Positions 16,415 through 26,377 of a stretch of 64,000 bases of DNA are shown piece after piece. Source of the stretch: Myxococcus stipitatus (GTDB lineage: Bacteria > Myxococcota > Myxococcia > Myxococcales > Myxococcaceae); NCBI RefSeq assembly GCF_037414475.1, contig NZ_CP147913.1, forward strand, positions 3,782,001-3,846,000, in the 5' to 3' direction. The stretch's first letter is position 1. Every line of letters begins with the position of its first letter. The translations under genes were made by a program, and so were the position numbers. The notes below the pieces were generated by a model. It saw only the letters and a list, made by a program, of their open reading frames with translations. It had not been told where the DNA came from and did no database searches.

Positions 16415-16423
16415 AGCGATATC

Positions 16424-19400
16424 CTACTCTTTCTTGATGTAGGTTACTCCATCCCAACGATACCCCTTCTTCGCCGTCGTGGACTGATACACTCCGGGTA
16501 CACCCGGACCAGGGCGTCCTAGTCGCCCGTTAGTATTGTCCCATGGCATCGAGTGCCCCTGCGCCTCTAGGTGTTTTCGCACCTCACCCTCGACTGATTG
16601 AATGGTTCGATTCGGACCCGATGATACAGTCCAAGCATCGACCTCAAGTTCTCGCTTCGTAAGTGCGCCAGCCCGCGCATAGAAACCGAATCGTCCCTCG
16701 AAACGATCAGCCTGTGTCTTTCCGACCTTGAGGATCTCTCCACTACGGGAGTCACGTAGAACATAAACAATCTCTTTTTGCCCAGAAAGCCATTCCGTTT
16801 CGTACCATTTCCCCGAAAGCGACAGAGTCTTCTGTTCCCCCGACAGAACAATGTCCTTCGTCGCTTCTCGACCCTTCCGGGCACTAACCTTCTCCCCGAC
16901 CTCGTCGAGGTTCTTCAGTGCTCCCGTAGCGACCGCCGCAGCCTGCGCAGCCGCCTGATATCCCTCCCGAAGCGCAGGCCCTGCAATCTCCTGCGCACGC
17001 GCATCCGTCTCCGCACCGAGCCTCGCATAGAGCCCCTCTTCCGGATGGGCCCGTGCCCGCAGCGAGTATGGGGACATCGACGCCGCGACATCACCGGCAA
17101 AGCGGTCGTGCGCCGCCCTGACGTCCTCCCCGGCCTCGACGACGACCTCCTCCACCTCACGGACCCCGGGCACCTTGCGCACCGCGGCCCCCACCCACTC
17201 AGAAGCAGAGGAGTAGGCCCGCCCCACTGTCGATGCCACGCGTTCGGCGAGGCCCGGCCCCGCTTGCACACGTGCGTCATGCTCTCGTTGGTAGGCCTGG
17301 TAGTTCGCCTCAAGACGAGCAGCGCGCCACGAGGCATTCTCTGCCTCGACTTCCGACAAGGGACGGCCAATCGAATCCCAAACCGTCCGGCCGTAGAGCT
17401 GGGCCCCCTCCATGAACGAGAGCTTGCATCCCTCATCCACGCCTTCCGCGCAGTACCCCGTCGCGTCAAAGAAACGCAACGGGTTGACGTGCGCATACAC
17501 ATACCGATGCAGACTCGGAGCATCGTCAAGGTTCCCCTCGAAGCTGTCCCGGCTGATGAACCGCCCCAGCTCACTGTCGTAGTACCGCGCCCGGGCATAC
17601 GTGAGGCCCGTCTCCACGTCGTACTGGTGCCCCGTGAACCCCAACTTGAACTCACCAGGCACAGGTGCCGAGCCCGCCCTGTGGTTGCCCCATGCGTCGT
17701 ACTGGCGCGCGGCCTGGATGCCCCCACCCACGGTGGTGGACATCGCGTCCGACACACTCCCCAACCCGTCCAATGTCAGGAAGCTCGACGATGGCTGCGC
17801 GGTGACATCCGTGACCGCCAACGGCCCTGCCCCGTAATGATAGCGACGTCTCGAGGGATGGCTGGACTGGGCTCCATCCGCCTCCTGCAACACGAAGTCC
17901 TCATCCAGGATGTAGACGACATCCTCCGACGACGTCTTCCTGCGCGTCCGCTGGAGGCCCGTGTCGTAGTCGTAGCGACCCACCTCCAGCCCGTTGTCGA
18001 ACACCGCCGTCAGCGTCTGGCGGATGTCCCAGGACAGCGTCCGAGTACCGCCCGGCATCGTCCGCTGCACGAGGTTGCCAGCCAGGTCGTAATCCAGCGT
18101 GGCATTGCGTGACGGGTCCTTCGTATCGACAAGCTCCCGCAACCAATCCACCCGGTTGAACGTCGCAATCACGTCCCGAGTGAGCTGCGCTGGGGGCACC
18201 CCATGATAGGCATCCGGCCCCAAGCCGAGGCTGCCCGCGATGGAGCTCGGCGCCCGGCGTTCGCCCACGCGGTTGCCCACGGCATCCAGCCCATAGAGCG
18301 AAGTGACTCCGTCGGAAGAGGCCACTCCCGTGAGGCGATTCAGGACGTCATAGCCATACGTCGTCAGCTCGTCCGCGCCCAACACCTGCGTCTGCGGCGA
18401 GGTGCGCGCCTCGACCTGCGACAACCGGTTCCCATTCGTATCGTAGGTGTACCCATACCGGCTGAGCGTCACACCACTCGGCTGGCACGTCGCGGATACC
18501 GAGCCTCGGGCAACCACCAACTGTGACAGCCGCCCGGCATCGTCATAGCAACGCCCCTCCGACACACCGTTGGGCCATACCACCCCCTTCAGCAGAGAGT
18601 CCGGCCAATACGTGTACCGCACGAGCCCCGAGGGCAACGTCGCGTGGGTCAGTCTCCCCAGCGCGTCGTAGGCATAGGTCGTCGCGACGCCATCCGCGTC
18701 CTCAACCCTCGTCCGATGCCCCATCGCATCATAGGCATACGTGACGACCTTCCCGTCCTGTTCGCGAAGCCGCGTCTTGACCCGGTCGAGCGCGTCATGG
18801 GTATAGGACGTCGCCTCACTCAGGGGGCCACTCACCGTGGACTTGTTCTGGGCCTCACGAGTGACATTGCCGTTGCCATCGTAGGAGATGCTCTCTGAGT
18901 CCACCGAGGGCAGCGCCCGCGGCAACACATGCTGCGAGTACCCGCGAGTCTCCAGACGCTCCAAGAGGCCATGGACCAGGGTTGTCAGCTGCCCCTTGGG
19001 GTCCAACCGCGTCGCGAGGTTTCCGTTCACGTCATGGGTGGACCGCGACGTCAGCGTGCCCACCACGCCGGAGGGAGTCGCCCCAGGCTCGAACAACGGC
19101 ACGCTGGCCCGCTGGGCGGGCGTCAGCCGCGCATGGCCATCCAGATGCTGGTGCTCCGCCGTGCGCAGGTTGCGCGCGTTGTACTCATAGGTCGTCAGGT
19201 TCCCATTCGCATCCTGTTTCGCCACGAGGTTCCGCGTGGCGTCATAGACGTAGGAATAGAGCCCACCCGCCGCATCCGTGACGGTCAGCAGCTTCCCCAA
19301 CTCGTCATACGCATACTTCGTCACATACGTGCCAGTGCACGCCTGGGACTCCATCTGCGCCAACGTCAGTCCGGTCGCACCTCCGTGCCCCAACGTCGGC

Positions 19401-22400
19401 AGCCCCAGGGGCTGCTTCTCGCAGACCTTGTTGCCCGAGGCATCAAAAGCACGGACCGTCACCTGACCGAGCGCATTCTCCTCACGAACCCTTCGCCCCA
19501 GGTCGTCATAGGAGAACCGAGCATCGAATGAGGCGCCTGTCGCTCGCGGCCCCTTCTGTTGCGCCAACTGCCCACCCGCGTCGTACTGGAACGTGGTGGT
19601 GGCCGCATCCACGGTCCCCTCGCCCCGCGTCTCCTCGAGCATGCGCCCCGCACCATCAAACAGCCGCACCGTCGCATGGCCGTTCGCATCCACCGTGCGC
19701 ACCACCTGCCCCGCGGCATCGTGGCCCCAGGACTCCTGGGCCACCTCCGAGCCCTGGCCACGCACGGAGCGAACCTTCCGCCCCAGACCGTCGGACCACT
19801 CCACGGTGGGCACGCCGCGCCGGTCCACATGTGTCCGCGAACGGCTTGCGTCGTCGTATGCCCAGTTCTGGGTGTATACAGCGGAGCCCCCCGACGACAG
19901 GTGCTCCGTCTGACTCAGCGGACGCCCCACGGCATCAAGGAAGAACCGGGTGACATGGCCCTTCGGGTTCTTCTCCTGCCGCTTGTGGAGCGCGTCGAAC
20001 CGAACCTCCGAGACATGCCCCTGCGCGTCCACCCGGCGGACCTCACGTCGGAGCGCATCCCGGAAGACCACCGAGAGGTTCTCCCGCGCGTCCCTTTGCT
20101 CCTCGCGAACCAGTCCCTCCGCATCCGGCGAATCCACATAGACGCGCTGGCTGACCGTCAGGAGCTGCCCAGGGCGGGAGATGCTCTCCACCAGGACTTC
20201 GTCACGAGGCCTGCCCAGCGCATCAAACGTGAAGCGCCGCTCCACGCCTCGCCCATCCACGGATTGGATGACGCGCCCCTCGCCATCGTGAACCAGGCTC
20301 TCGCTCACCCCCATGGGGCGCTTCACCGTCTGCGGACGCCCCAAGGCGTCGTGCACGGTCTCCGTGCGGCGCCCCAGCGCATCCACATTGGCCGCTACCT
20401 GGCCGTACTTGTCGAACTCGACCGTGCTCGTCAGTCCGAGCGCGGGCCCCGCGCCCGCGACGTCTGGCTGACGTGCCAACGGCCCGGACGCCGCATCCAC
20501 CACCACCTTGAAGACACGGCCCAGGCCATCGAAGTGCCGTGCCTGCAGGAAACCGCGCGCATCCCGTGTCCATTCAATGTGGGCCACGTCGTCGTGCACG
20601 GTCTGTGTCGTGTAGAGGTGCTGCCCGGAATCCTTCTCCACCGTCTCCGTCGTGGAGAGCGCGCGACCCAATCCGTCATACGTCGCCGACTTCATCCGAT
20701 GCTGGGCACCCCCCACTTCCCAGCGCGTCTCCGTCACGTTGCCACGGCCGTCATGGCGACGTCGCTCCACCCCGCCATTCGCATCCGTCAGGACGACGGC
20801 ACGGCCGAGCAGGTCGTACTCCACGGCGCTGGGATGGCCGTTACCATCCACCTGGCGAACCCGCAGGCCTCGCAAGTCATACGCAAACGACTGCGAATAG
20901 CGCAGCGATGAGGATGTATCGGTGGCTCCGGGAACCTCGGGGCCTTGCTCCTCCACGACACGGTAGAGGGAATCCAGGCGATACGTCCGGTCGAACCCCG
21001 ACAGGTCCGACTCCCACACCTTGTTGCCAATGGCGTCGTAGCCAACGCGCGACACAGTCCGGACGCGGCTCACCTCATCCGTGCTCCCGCCCTGCGACGT
21101 GAAGCGCGGCCCATCCGCCACCGATGCAATGACCTCCACCGGCCTGTCCGCGAAGTCAAAGACGGTGGCAGTGCGCACACCACGGCGGTCCAGGACAGAC
21201 GTCTGGTTTCCCGACTCGTCGTAGGTGAAGTGGGTCTCCAGTGGCGCCGTGAGGCGCCCCCCAGACTCCACCGTACGCACCCGTCGCCCCGCCGCATCCA
21301 GCGTGTGCTCGCGGACGAAGTCCCCACCCACGATTTCTCTCTTGAGGTGGCCGCCCGCGTAGTACTCGAGCGTGCGAGTGATTCCGAGGCCCTGGGAGGT
21401 GTTGCGCACCTCCTTCTTCACGCGGTCCAGCGCGTCCCACTCCTGAACCCGTTGGCGGCCCAGACCATCCTGCTCGGTCAACAGCCGTCCTCGCGCGTCG
21501 TACGTGTACTGCGAAGCAACCGTGGCGGCCCCCTGAACCTGGAGCGTCTTCGACTGGAGCTGGCCATAGATGTCATAGCCCGTGGCCGTCTCCACATGGC
21601 CATCCGCCCCCACCGTCTCCACCCAGTCACCCGTCAGCGCACGCTGCGGACACAGGGTGTTCTCGACCCCGCAGTACTTCCACTGGAGCACGACGTCCTG
21701 GGGTGACGTCGCCAGAGAGGCCACTGCCTGCTCGCACGTCCCCGTCGACGTCAGGACCTGGCGCGGTACCCGGTTGGCGTAGTGACGTGTCTCCAACACG
21801 CGTCCCGTGCCGAATGGCAGGAGGGACTCGGGCGCATCCCCCGTGGAGTCCACCCGCGAAACGGTGGCATATCCTTCCGCATCGACGTGGCAGGTCTGCG
21901 TGTTGAAGCCCGCCTCGTACCCCCACTTCTCCACCACCTCCGCCACGGGCTGCCCTTGCGCATCCGTGACGGCCACCGTGGCGGCCACAGCATCTGCTGC
22001 CGGCAGCGCATCTCCTGAGATGCGGCGAGCCACCAGATTGCCCTTCGCGTCATGACTGAAACGCGTGACCCGCCCTCGCGCGTCCTCCTCCGCCACGCGG
22101 GTCCGATGGACCGCATCCCAGAGCGCCGCCGTGCGCGCCACCACGCCCGCGGACAACGGCCGCTCCACCTCCGCCACTGCTCCCGTGGGGAGCATGCGGT
22201 AGCGCGTGGCCGGAACCTCGGGGCGAGGTCCCTTCACTTCCGTGGCGAAGGTCGTGAACGACTGTCCAAGCACCGTGCGCGACTCTGGCGCGATGCTGTA
22301 CGTGAACGTGGTGGTGGCCTCCTGCAAGGGTTGGAGCGAAAGCGTCTCCACCACGCTCTTCACCCGCGCGTCCTTGTCCACCAGGAGCAGGTAGGCGTCC

Positions 22401-25400
22401 TCGCCAGGAATTGTCTCCGAGGCACTGTGGTAGGTGTAGCGAATCACCTGGCCATCGGGCCCGATGTGCTGAGACATCCGCGTCCGGCCCAGCTCAGGGG
22501 CGCCGCTTTCATAGGCGTACGCCTCCGTCCTGACAGGAGCACCACTCCCGCAAGCCCCATCGTAGCGAGCAGCGGAGGACAACCGGCGCTGGCTGTCATA
22601 GCCATACTGGATGCAGACGCCCAGCGGGGTCAGGGTGGTTGCGTCCACACTCGTCGCGTGGTGCAGCTCCACGCGCTGGAGCCGCAGTCGACCCGCTTCG
22701 CGTTGATAGCTCAGCTGGAGCAGCCGCCCGCTCGACTCATCATGGACTCGGGTGAGCGCCCCATCCAATGAGGCATCCCCATAGCGGAGCGACACCTTGT
22801 GCCCCGTTGGCGCCACGATGGAAGTGAGCCGATATCTGGCCGGATACACCCCGGTGTCCAGGTGCCCATGCCGGTACTCCACACCACTCTTCGCACGGAA
22901 GATGAACTCGCGGCCGGCTCCTGTCCCCTCGACACGCAGCGTCCCGTGGAAGCCGCGCTGGGGTACGCATCCAACGCCCTCCTCCGTGCATTGGAAGGTG
23001 TGGCCACTTCCTTCGCCTCCCGTGACCACGTAGCGGAACCCTCCGCCCGCGGGCAGCACAGCCCCTTCGTAGCCATGCGTCCAACCCGCCCCCAGCAACC
23101 CCTCTTCACTGACTCCCGAGGCGTACGTGCGCGTCCAAGCAAGTCCGAGCCCTCGACTTGGCAGCTCGACATCCGTCGCCTGCTTCACCAGGTGCCCGTC
23201 CACCACGCTGACGCCCTTGACGAAGGTATGCGCGACCGGGAGCTTGCCCACGCTCCCCACGCGAGTCATGAGCGGCACGTCTTCATGGAAGGTCTGCTGG
23301 ACCGGATTCTCAGGCACCAGGGAGACTCGGATGTCTTCCGTGCCGACCACTCCAGGAGGAACGTCCACCATCGCGAAGCCGTCCAGCCCCAGGAGAACCG
23401 CGCCACTGAGTGGAACAACCCCCGTGATGCCCGTCGCGCCTGTCTGAACCGTGGCCGAGGCCAGCTCCGTTCCGCCCCGACTGACCACCAGGCGCCCTGG
23501 AGTGAAGACCTTCACCCCCAAACGCGCGGGATAGGCCAAGGGCGATTGTGCGTCATCGGGCGGGGGCTGCCCGGGCTCCTGCTTCCGCGCGGAGACAAAG
23601 TCCCACGCCGGCAGCATCCACTGCGCTCCGAGCGGGAGACCTGACAGCACGATGTCCTCACTCGGATGCAGTATCTCGACGTCCTCCGCCGCTTGAAGCA
23701 CCTTGGTGGGCGGAGAGGTTGAATAGTCCTTCGCATAGAGTTCGAAGCGCACTCGCCCGCCCTCTGTCCCCACCAGCAGAGGCAGGATGCGCTCGGCGTT
23801 CAAACTCGCGGGCAGGATGAGGTCATTGTCGGCGTCGCGCTCGTGCCCTGAAAGGTCGAGGACCGCATCTCCCGGAACCTGGGGCTGGACAGCCACGCGG
23901 GCATAGAGCTGATCCGAGGTCTGGTTCTTCGCCGAGAACGACATCGCGACGTCCGTCGTCAGCGCCATTCCTCGAGGAGGAAGATTCCCGCCCCCGGTGA
24001 GCCGGCGTTGGAGCGTCAGCGTTGGAGTCGTAGAGGTGTTCCAACTATACAAGTCACGAGCACAGCACACCTGGACCAGTTGGCCATTGGCTCTGCGCTC
24101 AAAGGCGATGGCCCGCAAATACACTCGCTGCCACCCATTCTGCACCAGGAAACGCTGCCGGAAGAGCACCGTTTTGTCGTCGTCTCCGGGTTCAGTGCCT
24201 ATCGTGGCAGGTGCCGCCTCAACGAAGTCCAGCACCGCATTGGCGGTCGACGAGGTCCAGATGCCGACCGCGACATTCGCCAGGTCATCTTCCTTCCCCG
24301 TCACAGGGACCCAACCCGGGGCACTCTGTGGCCACCTCAGGATTTGAACTGCCTTGAGCTTGGGGCTGGACGTTAGATAGGTCCCATTGAAGTCATCGTT
24401 GCTTGTTGTCCGGAAGGTATAGCGCTGCGTCGAATTGACGTCGATCCAGACGGTCCGGCTCAGCGAGCCCACCGTCATCGTCACGTAGTAATAGCCGGTG
24501 CTGGGGCCAGGAATGTAGCCGGGCCCTATCCACCCATCCGTGTCCGACCACTCCTCCATGGTCATGAACTGCATCGGGTTGGTGGGGTCCAACACTTGCG
24601 GAGTCGTCACGTCCTGAAAGCGGAAGAACCGACCCGTTGTATCGGCTTGGGTCCAGGCCACCTTCTTGTTCACACAAGCATTTCCGTACTGGTCCAGGAC
24701 CTGTCCGAACAGAGGTGAAACGAGCTGAATCCCTGGCTCCTGGGCTGCCGTCACGTTGCCAAGGCCCGAGATCTGCGCGGGCGCGTCCGGCAGGCCCACC
24801 TGGACGAAGGACGATGGCAGATTGAAGGTCTGGGTACCGTTGGACGTCTCCGCCGTCACCTCGTTGTACCCGAGTCGCAACACATACGGCGTTGCCTGCC
24901 GCACGAAGTAGGACCGCAGAATGTTGGTATCCGGCAGGACCCGAACCGAAGCCAACCCATTCGCATCCGTGAGCACCGCCAACTGCGCCTGGGGTGTCGT
25001 GCTCCCCATCACAGGGAGGAACCGAGGCTGTGAGGGCGCTTGCCCCTTGAAGGTGACCGTCGCCCCCAGCACGGGCTCCCCATTCACTGTCGTCACACGA
25101 ACCGTCACGGGCTGGGGGAGTGGCTGCCCTACGACGCCCTCCTGCAGGTCCGTCGCGACGATCTTCTCGATGCGTGCCACCTGCCCCACATCCTCAACCG
25201 CCAGCCCACTCTCCCAGAGCAAGGCTTTCGCTCTCAGGCCTTGGATGGCTTCAGACGAGTTGTCGCCCCAAACCATACGCCAGGCACGGGCATAGCCGCC
25301 TCGCAGCTCCGTCGTGAGCCCCTCCACCAGGTTCGCGAGTTCCACCTGGGCTCGCTCACGACGCGCCTTCTCACCCTCTCGCTCGACTCGGAGGGTCTTC

Positions 25401-25789
25401 AGTAGCGCCTCGGCGCTCCGCAGCGCATCGCGCGACTGCTCAAGAGCCGCTCGCTCGGCATCGGTGGGCCAAGGCAGATGCCAGAACCGCTCCCACCATG
25501 AGGGTTGCTGGGGCAAGGACAACTCGGCCTTCGCCAGCGCCTCCAAGAACTGGATTTGCGCGGCGTCGCGGTTGGCCTCCCATTGCGCCCGCGCCTCCTC
25601 GTAGGCCCTGGTCTGCTCATTCCGTTCGACGCCACTGTCTCGACGTGATGCCAACCGGCCACCATCGACGGGCGAGACCCGCTCCTTTTGAGCGGACAAA
25701 TCCAGCCAACGCGAAACCCCATCATCCGCGAGTGCCGACATGCTCCCCAGCAGCATCAGCCACAAAAGCGCACACTTGCTCGACATCAT
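16424..25789 (-). CDS. Secreted RHS polymorphic toxin with GIY-YIG-like nuclease tip
   Basis: This 3121-residue protein starts at ATG 25789 (GAGGGGGAC upstream). A Sec signal peptide ends near 'SMSALA'. A charged coiled-coil lies at about 55-165, Ig-like (Big_1-type) repeats at about 210-420, and beta-rich modules to 840. DUF6531 covers about 845-920 and tens of YD/RHS repeats about 920-2650. The RHS core is at about 2660-2775 and ends 'NPLRFFDATGYC' (Asp-Ala-Thr-Gly where many RHS proteins have DPxG). A helical linker follows to 3005, then the tip at 3005-3121. The tip shows 'VYVL' (3008-3011), 'LKVGKT' (3020-3025), Arg3033, Glu3067 and Asn3085, in the order of GIY-YIG nuclease residues. There is no PAAR or VgrG link, so delivery is probably by Sec export to the surface. 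DUF4240 copy 5 follows. Confidence 0.88.
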   Translation of the reverse strand: MMSSKCALLWLMLLGSMSALADDGVSRWLDLSAQKERVSPVDGGRLASRRDSGVERNEQTRAYEEARAQWEANRDAAQIQFLEALAKAELSLPQQPSWWERFWHLPWPTDAERAALEQSRDALRSAEALLKTLRVEREGEKARRERAQVELANLVEGLTTELRGGYARAWRMVWGDNSSEAIQGLRAKALLWESGLAVEDVGQVARIEKIVATDLQEGVVGQPLPQPVTVRVTTVNGEPVLGATVTFKGQAPSQPRFLPVMGSTTPQAQLAVLTDANGLASVRVLPDTNILRSYFVRQATPYVLRLGYNEVTAETSNGTQTFNLPSSFVQVGLPDAPAQISGLGNVTAAQEPGIQLVSPLFGQVLDQYGNACVNKKVAWTQADTTGRFFRFQDVTTPQVLDPTNPMQFMTMEEWSDTDGWIGPGYIPGPSTGYYYVTMTVGSLSRTVWIDVNSTQRYTFRTTSNDDFNGTYLTSSPKLKAVQILRWPQSAPGWVPVTGKEDDLANVAVGIWTSSTANAVLDFVEAAPATIGTEPGDDDKTVLFRQRFLVQNGWQRVYLRAIAFERRANGQLVQVCCARDLYSWNTSTTPTLTLQRRLTGGGNLPPRGMALTTDVAMSFSAKNQTSDQLYARVAVQPQVPGDAVLDLSGHERDADNDLILPASLNAERILPLLVGTEGGRVRFELYAKDYSTSPPTKVLQAAEDVEILHPSEDIVLSGLPLGAQWMLPAWDFVSARKQEPGQPPPDDAQSPLAYPARLGVKVFTPGRLVVSRGGTELASATVQTGATGITGVVPLSGAVLLGLDGFAMVDVPPGVVGTEDIRVSLVPENPVQQTFHEDVPLMTRVGSVGKLPVAHTFVKGVSVVDGHLVKQATDVELPSRGLGLAWTRTYASGVSEEGLLGAGWTHGYEGAVLPAGGGFRYVVTGGEGSGHTFQCTEEGVGCVPQRGFHGTLRVEGTGAGREFIFRAKSGVEYRHGHLDTGVYPARYRLTSIVAPTGHKVSLRYGDASLDGALTRVHDESSGRLLQLSYQREAGRLRLQRVELHHATSVDATTLTPLGVCIQYGYDSQRRLSSAARYDGACGSGAPVRTEAYAYESGAPELGRTRMSQHIGPDGQVIRYTYHSASETIPGEDAYLLLVDKDARVKSVVETLSLQPLQEATTTFTYSIAPESRTVLGQSFTTFATEVKGPRPEVPATRYRMLPTGAVAEVERPLSAGVVARTAALWDAVHRTRVAEEDARGRVTRFSHDAKGNLVARRISGDALPAADAVAATVAVTDAQGQPVAEVVEKWGYEAGFNTQTCHVDAEGYATVSRVDSTGDAPESLLPFGTGRVLETRHYANRVPRQVLTSTGTCEQAVASLATSPQDVVLQWKYCGVENTLCPQRALTGDWVETVGADGHVETATGYDIYGQLQSKTLQVQGAATVASQYTYDARGRLLTEQDGLGRQRVQEWDALDRVKKEVRNTSQGLGITRTLEYYAGGHLKREIVGGDFVREHTLDAAGRRVRTVESGGRLTAPLETHFTYDESGNQTSVLDRRGVRTATVFDFADRPVEVIASVADGPRFTSQGGSTDEVSRVRTVSRVGYDAIGNKVWESDLSGFDRTYRLDSLYRVVEEQGPEVPGATDTSSSLRYSQSFAYDLRGLRVRQVDGNGHPSAVEYDLLGRAVVLTDANGGVERRRHDGRGNVTETRWEVGGAQHRMKSATYDGLGRALSTTETVEKDSGQHLYTTQTVHDDVAHIEWTRDARGFLQARHFDGLGRVFKVVVDAASGPLARQPDVAGAGPALGLTSTVEFDKYGQVAANVDALGRRTETVHDALGRPQTVKRPMGVSESLVHDGEGRVIQSVDGRGVERRFTFDALGRPRDEVLVESISRPGQLLTVSQRVYVDSPDAEGLVREEQRDARENLSVVFRDALRREVRRVDAQGHVSEVRFDALHKRQEKNPKGHVTRFFLDAVGRPLSQTEHLSSGGSAVYTQNWAYDDASRSRTHVDRRGVPTVEWSDGLGRKVRSVRGQGSEVAQESWGHDAAGQVVRTVDANGHATVRLFDGAGRMLEETRGEGTVDAATTTFQYDAGGQLAQQKGPRATGASFDARFSYDDLGRRVREENALGQVTVRAFDASGNKVCEKQPLGLPTLGHGGATGLTLAQMESQACTGTYVTKYAYDELGKLLTVTDAAGGLYSYVYDATRNLVAKQDANGNLTTYEYNARNLRTAEHQHLDGHARLTPAQRASVPLFEPGATPSGVVGTLTSRSTHDVNGNLATRLDPKGQLTTLVHGLLERLETRGYSQHVLPRALPSVDSESISYDGNGNVTREAQNKSTVSGPLSEATSYTHDALDRVKTRLREQDGKVVTYAYDAMGHRTRVEDADGVATTYAYDALGRLTHATLPSGLVRYTYWPDSLLKGVVWPNGVSEGRCYDDAGRLSQLVVARGSVSATCQPSGVTLSRYGYTYDTNGNRLSQVEARTSPQTQVLGADELTTYGYDVLNRLTGVASSDGVTSLYGLDAVGNRVGERRAPSSIAGSLGLGPDAYHGVPPAQLTRDVIATFNRVDWLRELVDTKDPSRNATLDYDLAGNLVQRTMPGGTRTLSWDIRQTLTAVFDNGLEVGRYDYDTGLQRTRRKTSSEDVVYILDEDFVLQEADGAQSSHPSRRRYHYGAGPLAVTDVTAQPSSSFLTLDGLGSVSDAMSTTVGGGIQAARQYDAWGNHRAGSAPVPGEFKLGFTGHQYDVETGLTYARARYYDSELGRFISRDSFEGNLDDAPSLHRYVYAHVNPLRFFDATGYCAEGVDEGCKLSFMEGAQLYGRTVWDSIGRPLSEVEAENASWRAARLEANYQAYQREHDARVQAGPGLAERVASTVGRAYSSASEWVGAAVRKVPGVREVEEVVVEAGEDVRAAHDRFAGDVAASMSPYSLRARAHPEEGLYARLGAETDARAQEIAGPALREGYQAAAQAAAVATGALKNLDEVGEKVSARKGREATKDIVLSGEQKTLSLSGKWYETEWLSGQKEIVYVLRDSRSGEILKVGKTQADRFEGRFGFYARAGALTKRELEVDAWTVSSGPNRTIQSVEGEVRKHLEAQGHSMPWDNTNGRLGRPGPGVPGVYQSTTAKKGYRWDGVTYIKKE

Positions 25790-25830
25790 CGAGTCCCCCT
25801 CTTCAACACGCCTCAATGCCTATCCAGACC

Positions 25831-25858
25831 ACTACACCGCGCAATCGACAAGAGTCAA
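25831..25858 (-). promoter_or_regulatory. Candidate sigma-70-type promoter of the RHS gene
   Basis: On the minus strand TTGACT (25858-25853) and TGTAGT (25836-25831) are separated by 16 bp and lie about 42 bp upstream of the RHS start codon. The surrounding sequence is A/T-richer than the gene. This is a prediction from two hexamers only. Confidence 0.35.
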
Positions 25859-26377
25859 TTCCAGACTCAAATCCGTGCAACCACCGAAAATCGCGATGCC
25901 CCACCTGAATGCAAAACCAGACCACCGCACCATCTATTGAAAGAGCACCGGGTCTGACCATCTCATTTCCAGGACGAGGGTCCGGCGGATTGGAGCCCTC
26001 ATGGTCGGCCGCATCGCATCGACACGACGGCCCGAACCGCACCAACCCTTGCGTGTCTGTGGAAATCTTTGCGCCGGCGCAAGCACGAGCCGAACTCAGA
26101 CTTCGGCTGGCCCACGAGCCCCTGAGCGGACGGCTCCACGGGCCAGACCCGGCCCCCGGACCAGGCACCCAGATGCCTCAGTGCGCGGCACATCCACCCG
26201 GCCCGACACGTCACACCCTGGCGGGGCACGCGCCACACAGGCTCTGTGCGCTAGCCATCACTCTCCACTCGCAATCACAGTGACGCACCGCGAGACACCG
26301 TCACACGGGCTCCCGCACGCTCTACACTCGCGGGCGAGCCTTCCGCCCCCGCGGAGAGGTCCTCGCTCGAGGTGACC
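25859..26377. other. Intergenic region between RHS and PilZ-like genes, with palindrome
   Basis: About 520 bp with no convincing gene lie between the divergent RHS and PilZ-like genes. It contains a perfect 14-bp palindrome, TTGCGCCGGCGCAA, at 26069-26082, which could be an operator. No other structure was recognised. Confidence 0.4.

Noticed and set aside
16778-18112. Long plus-strand open frame inside the RHS gene
   Set aside because: It lies antisense to clear RHS core and linker coding, has low-complexity Arg/Pro-rich translation and recurs over the near-identical orphan copy simply because the DNA is copied.
18000-23000. Possible tandem DNA repeats or CRISPR-like array
   Set aside because: The periodic signal comes from degenerate YD/RHS protein repeats. 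Repeat units vary in length and sequence and have no spacer structure.
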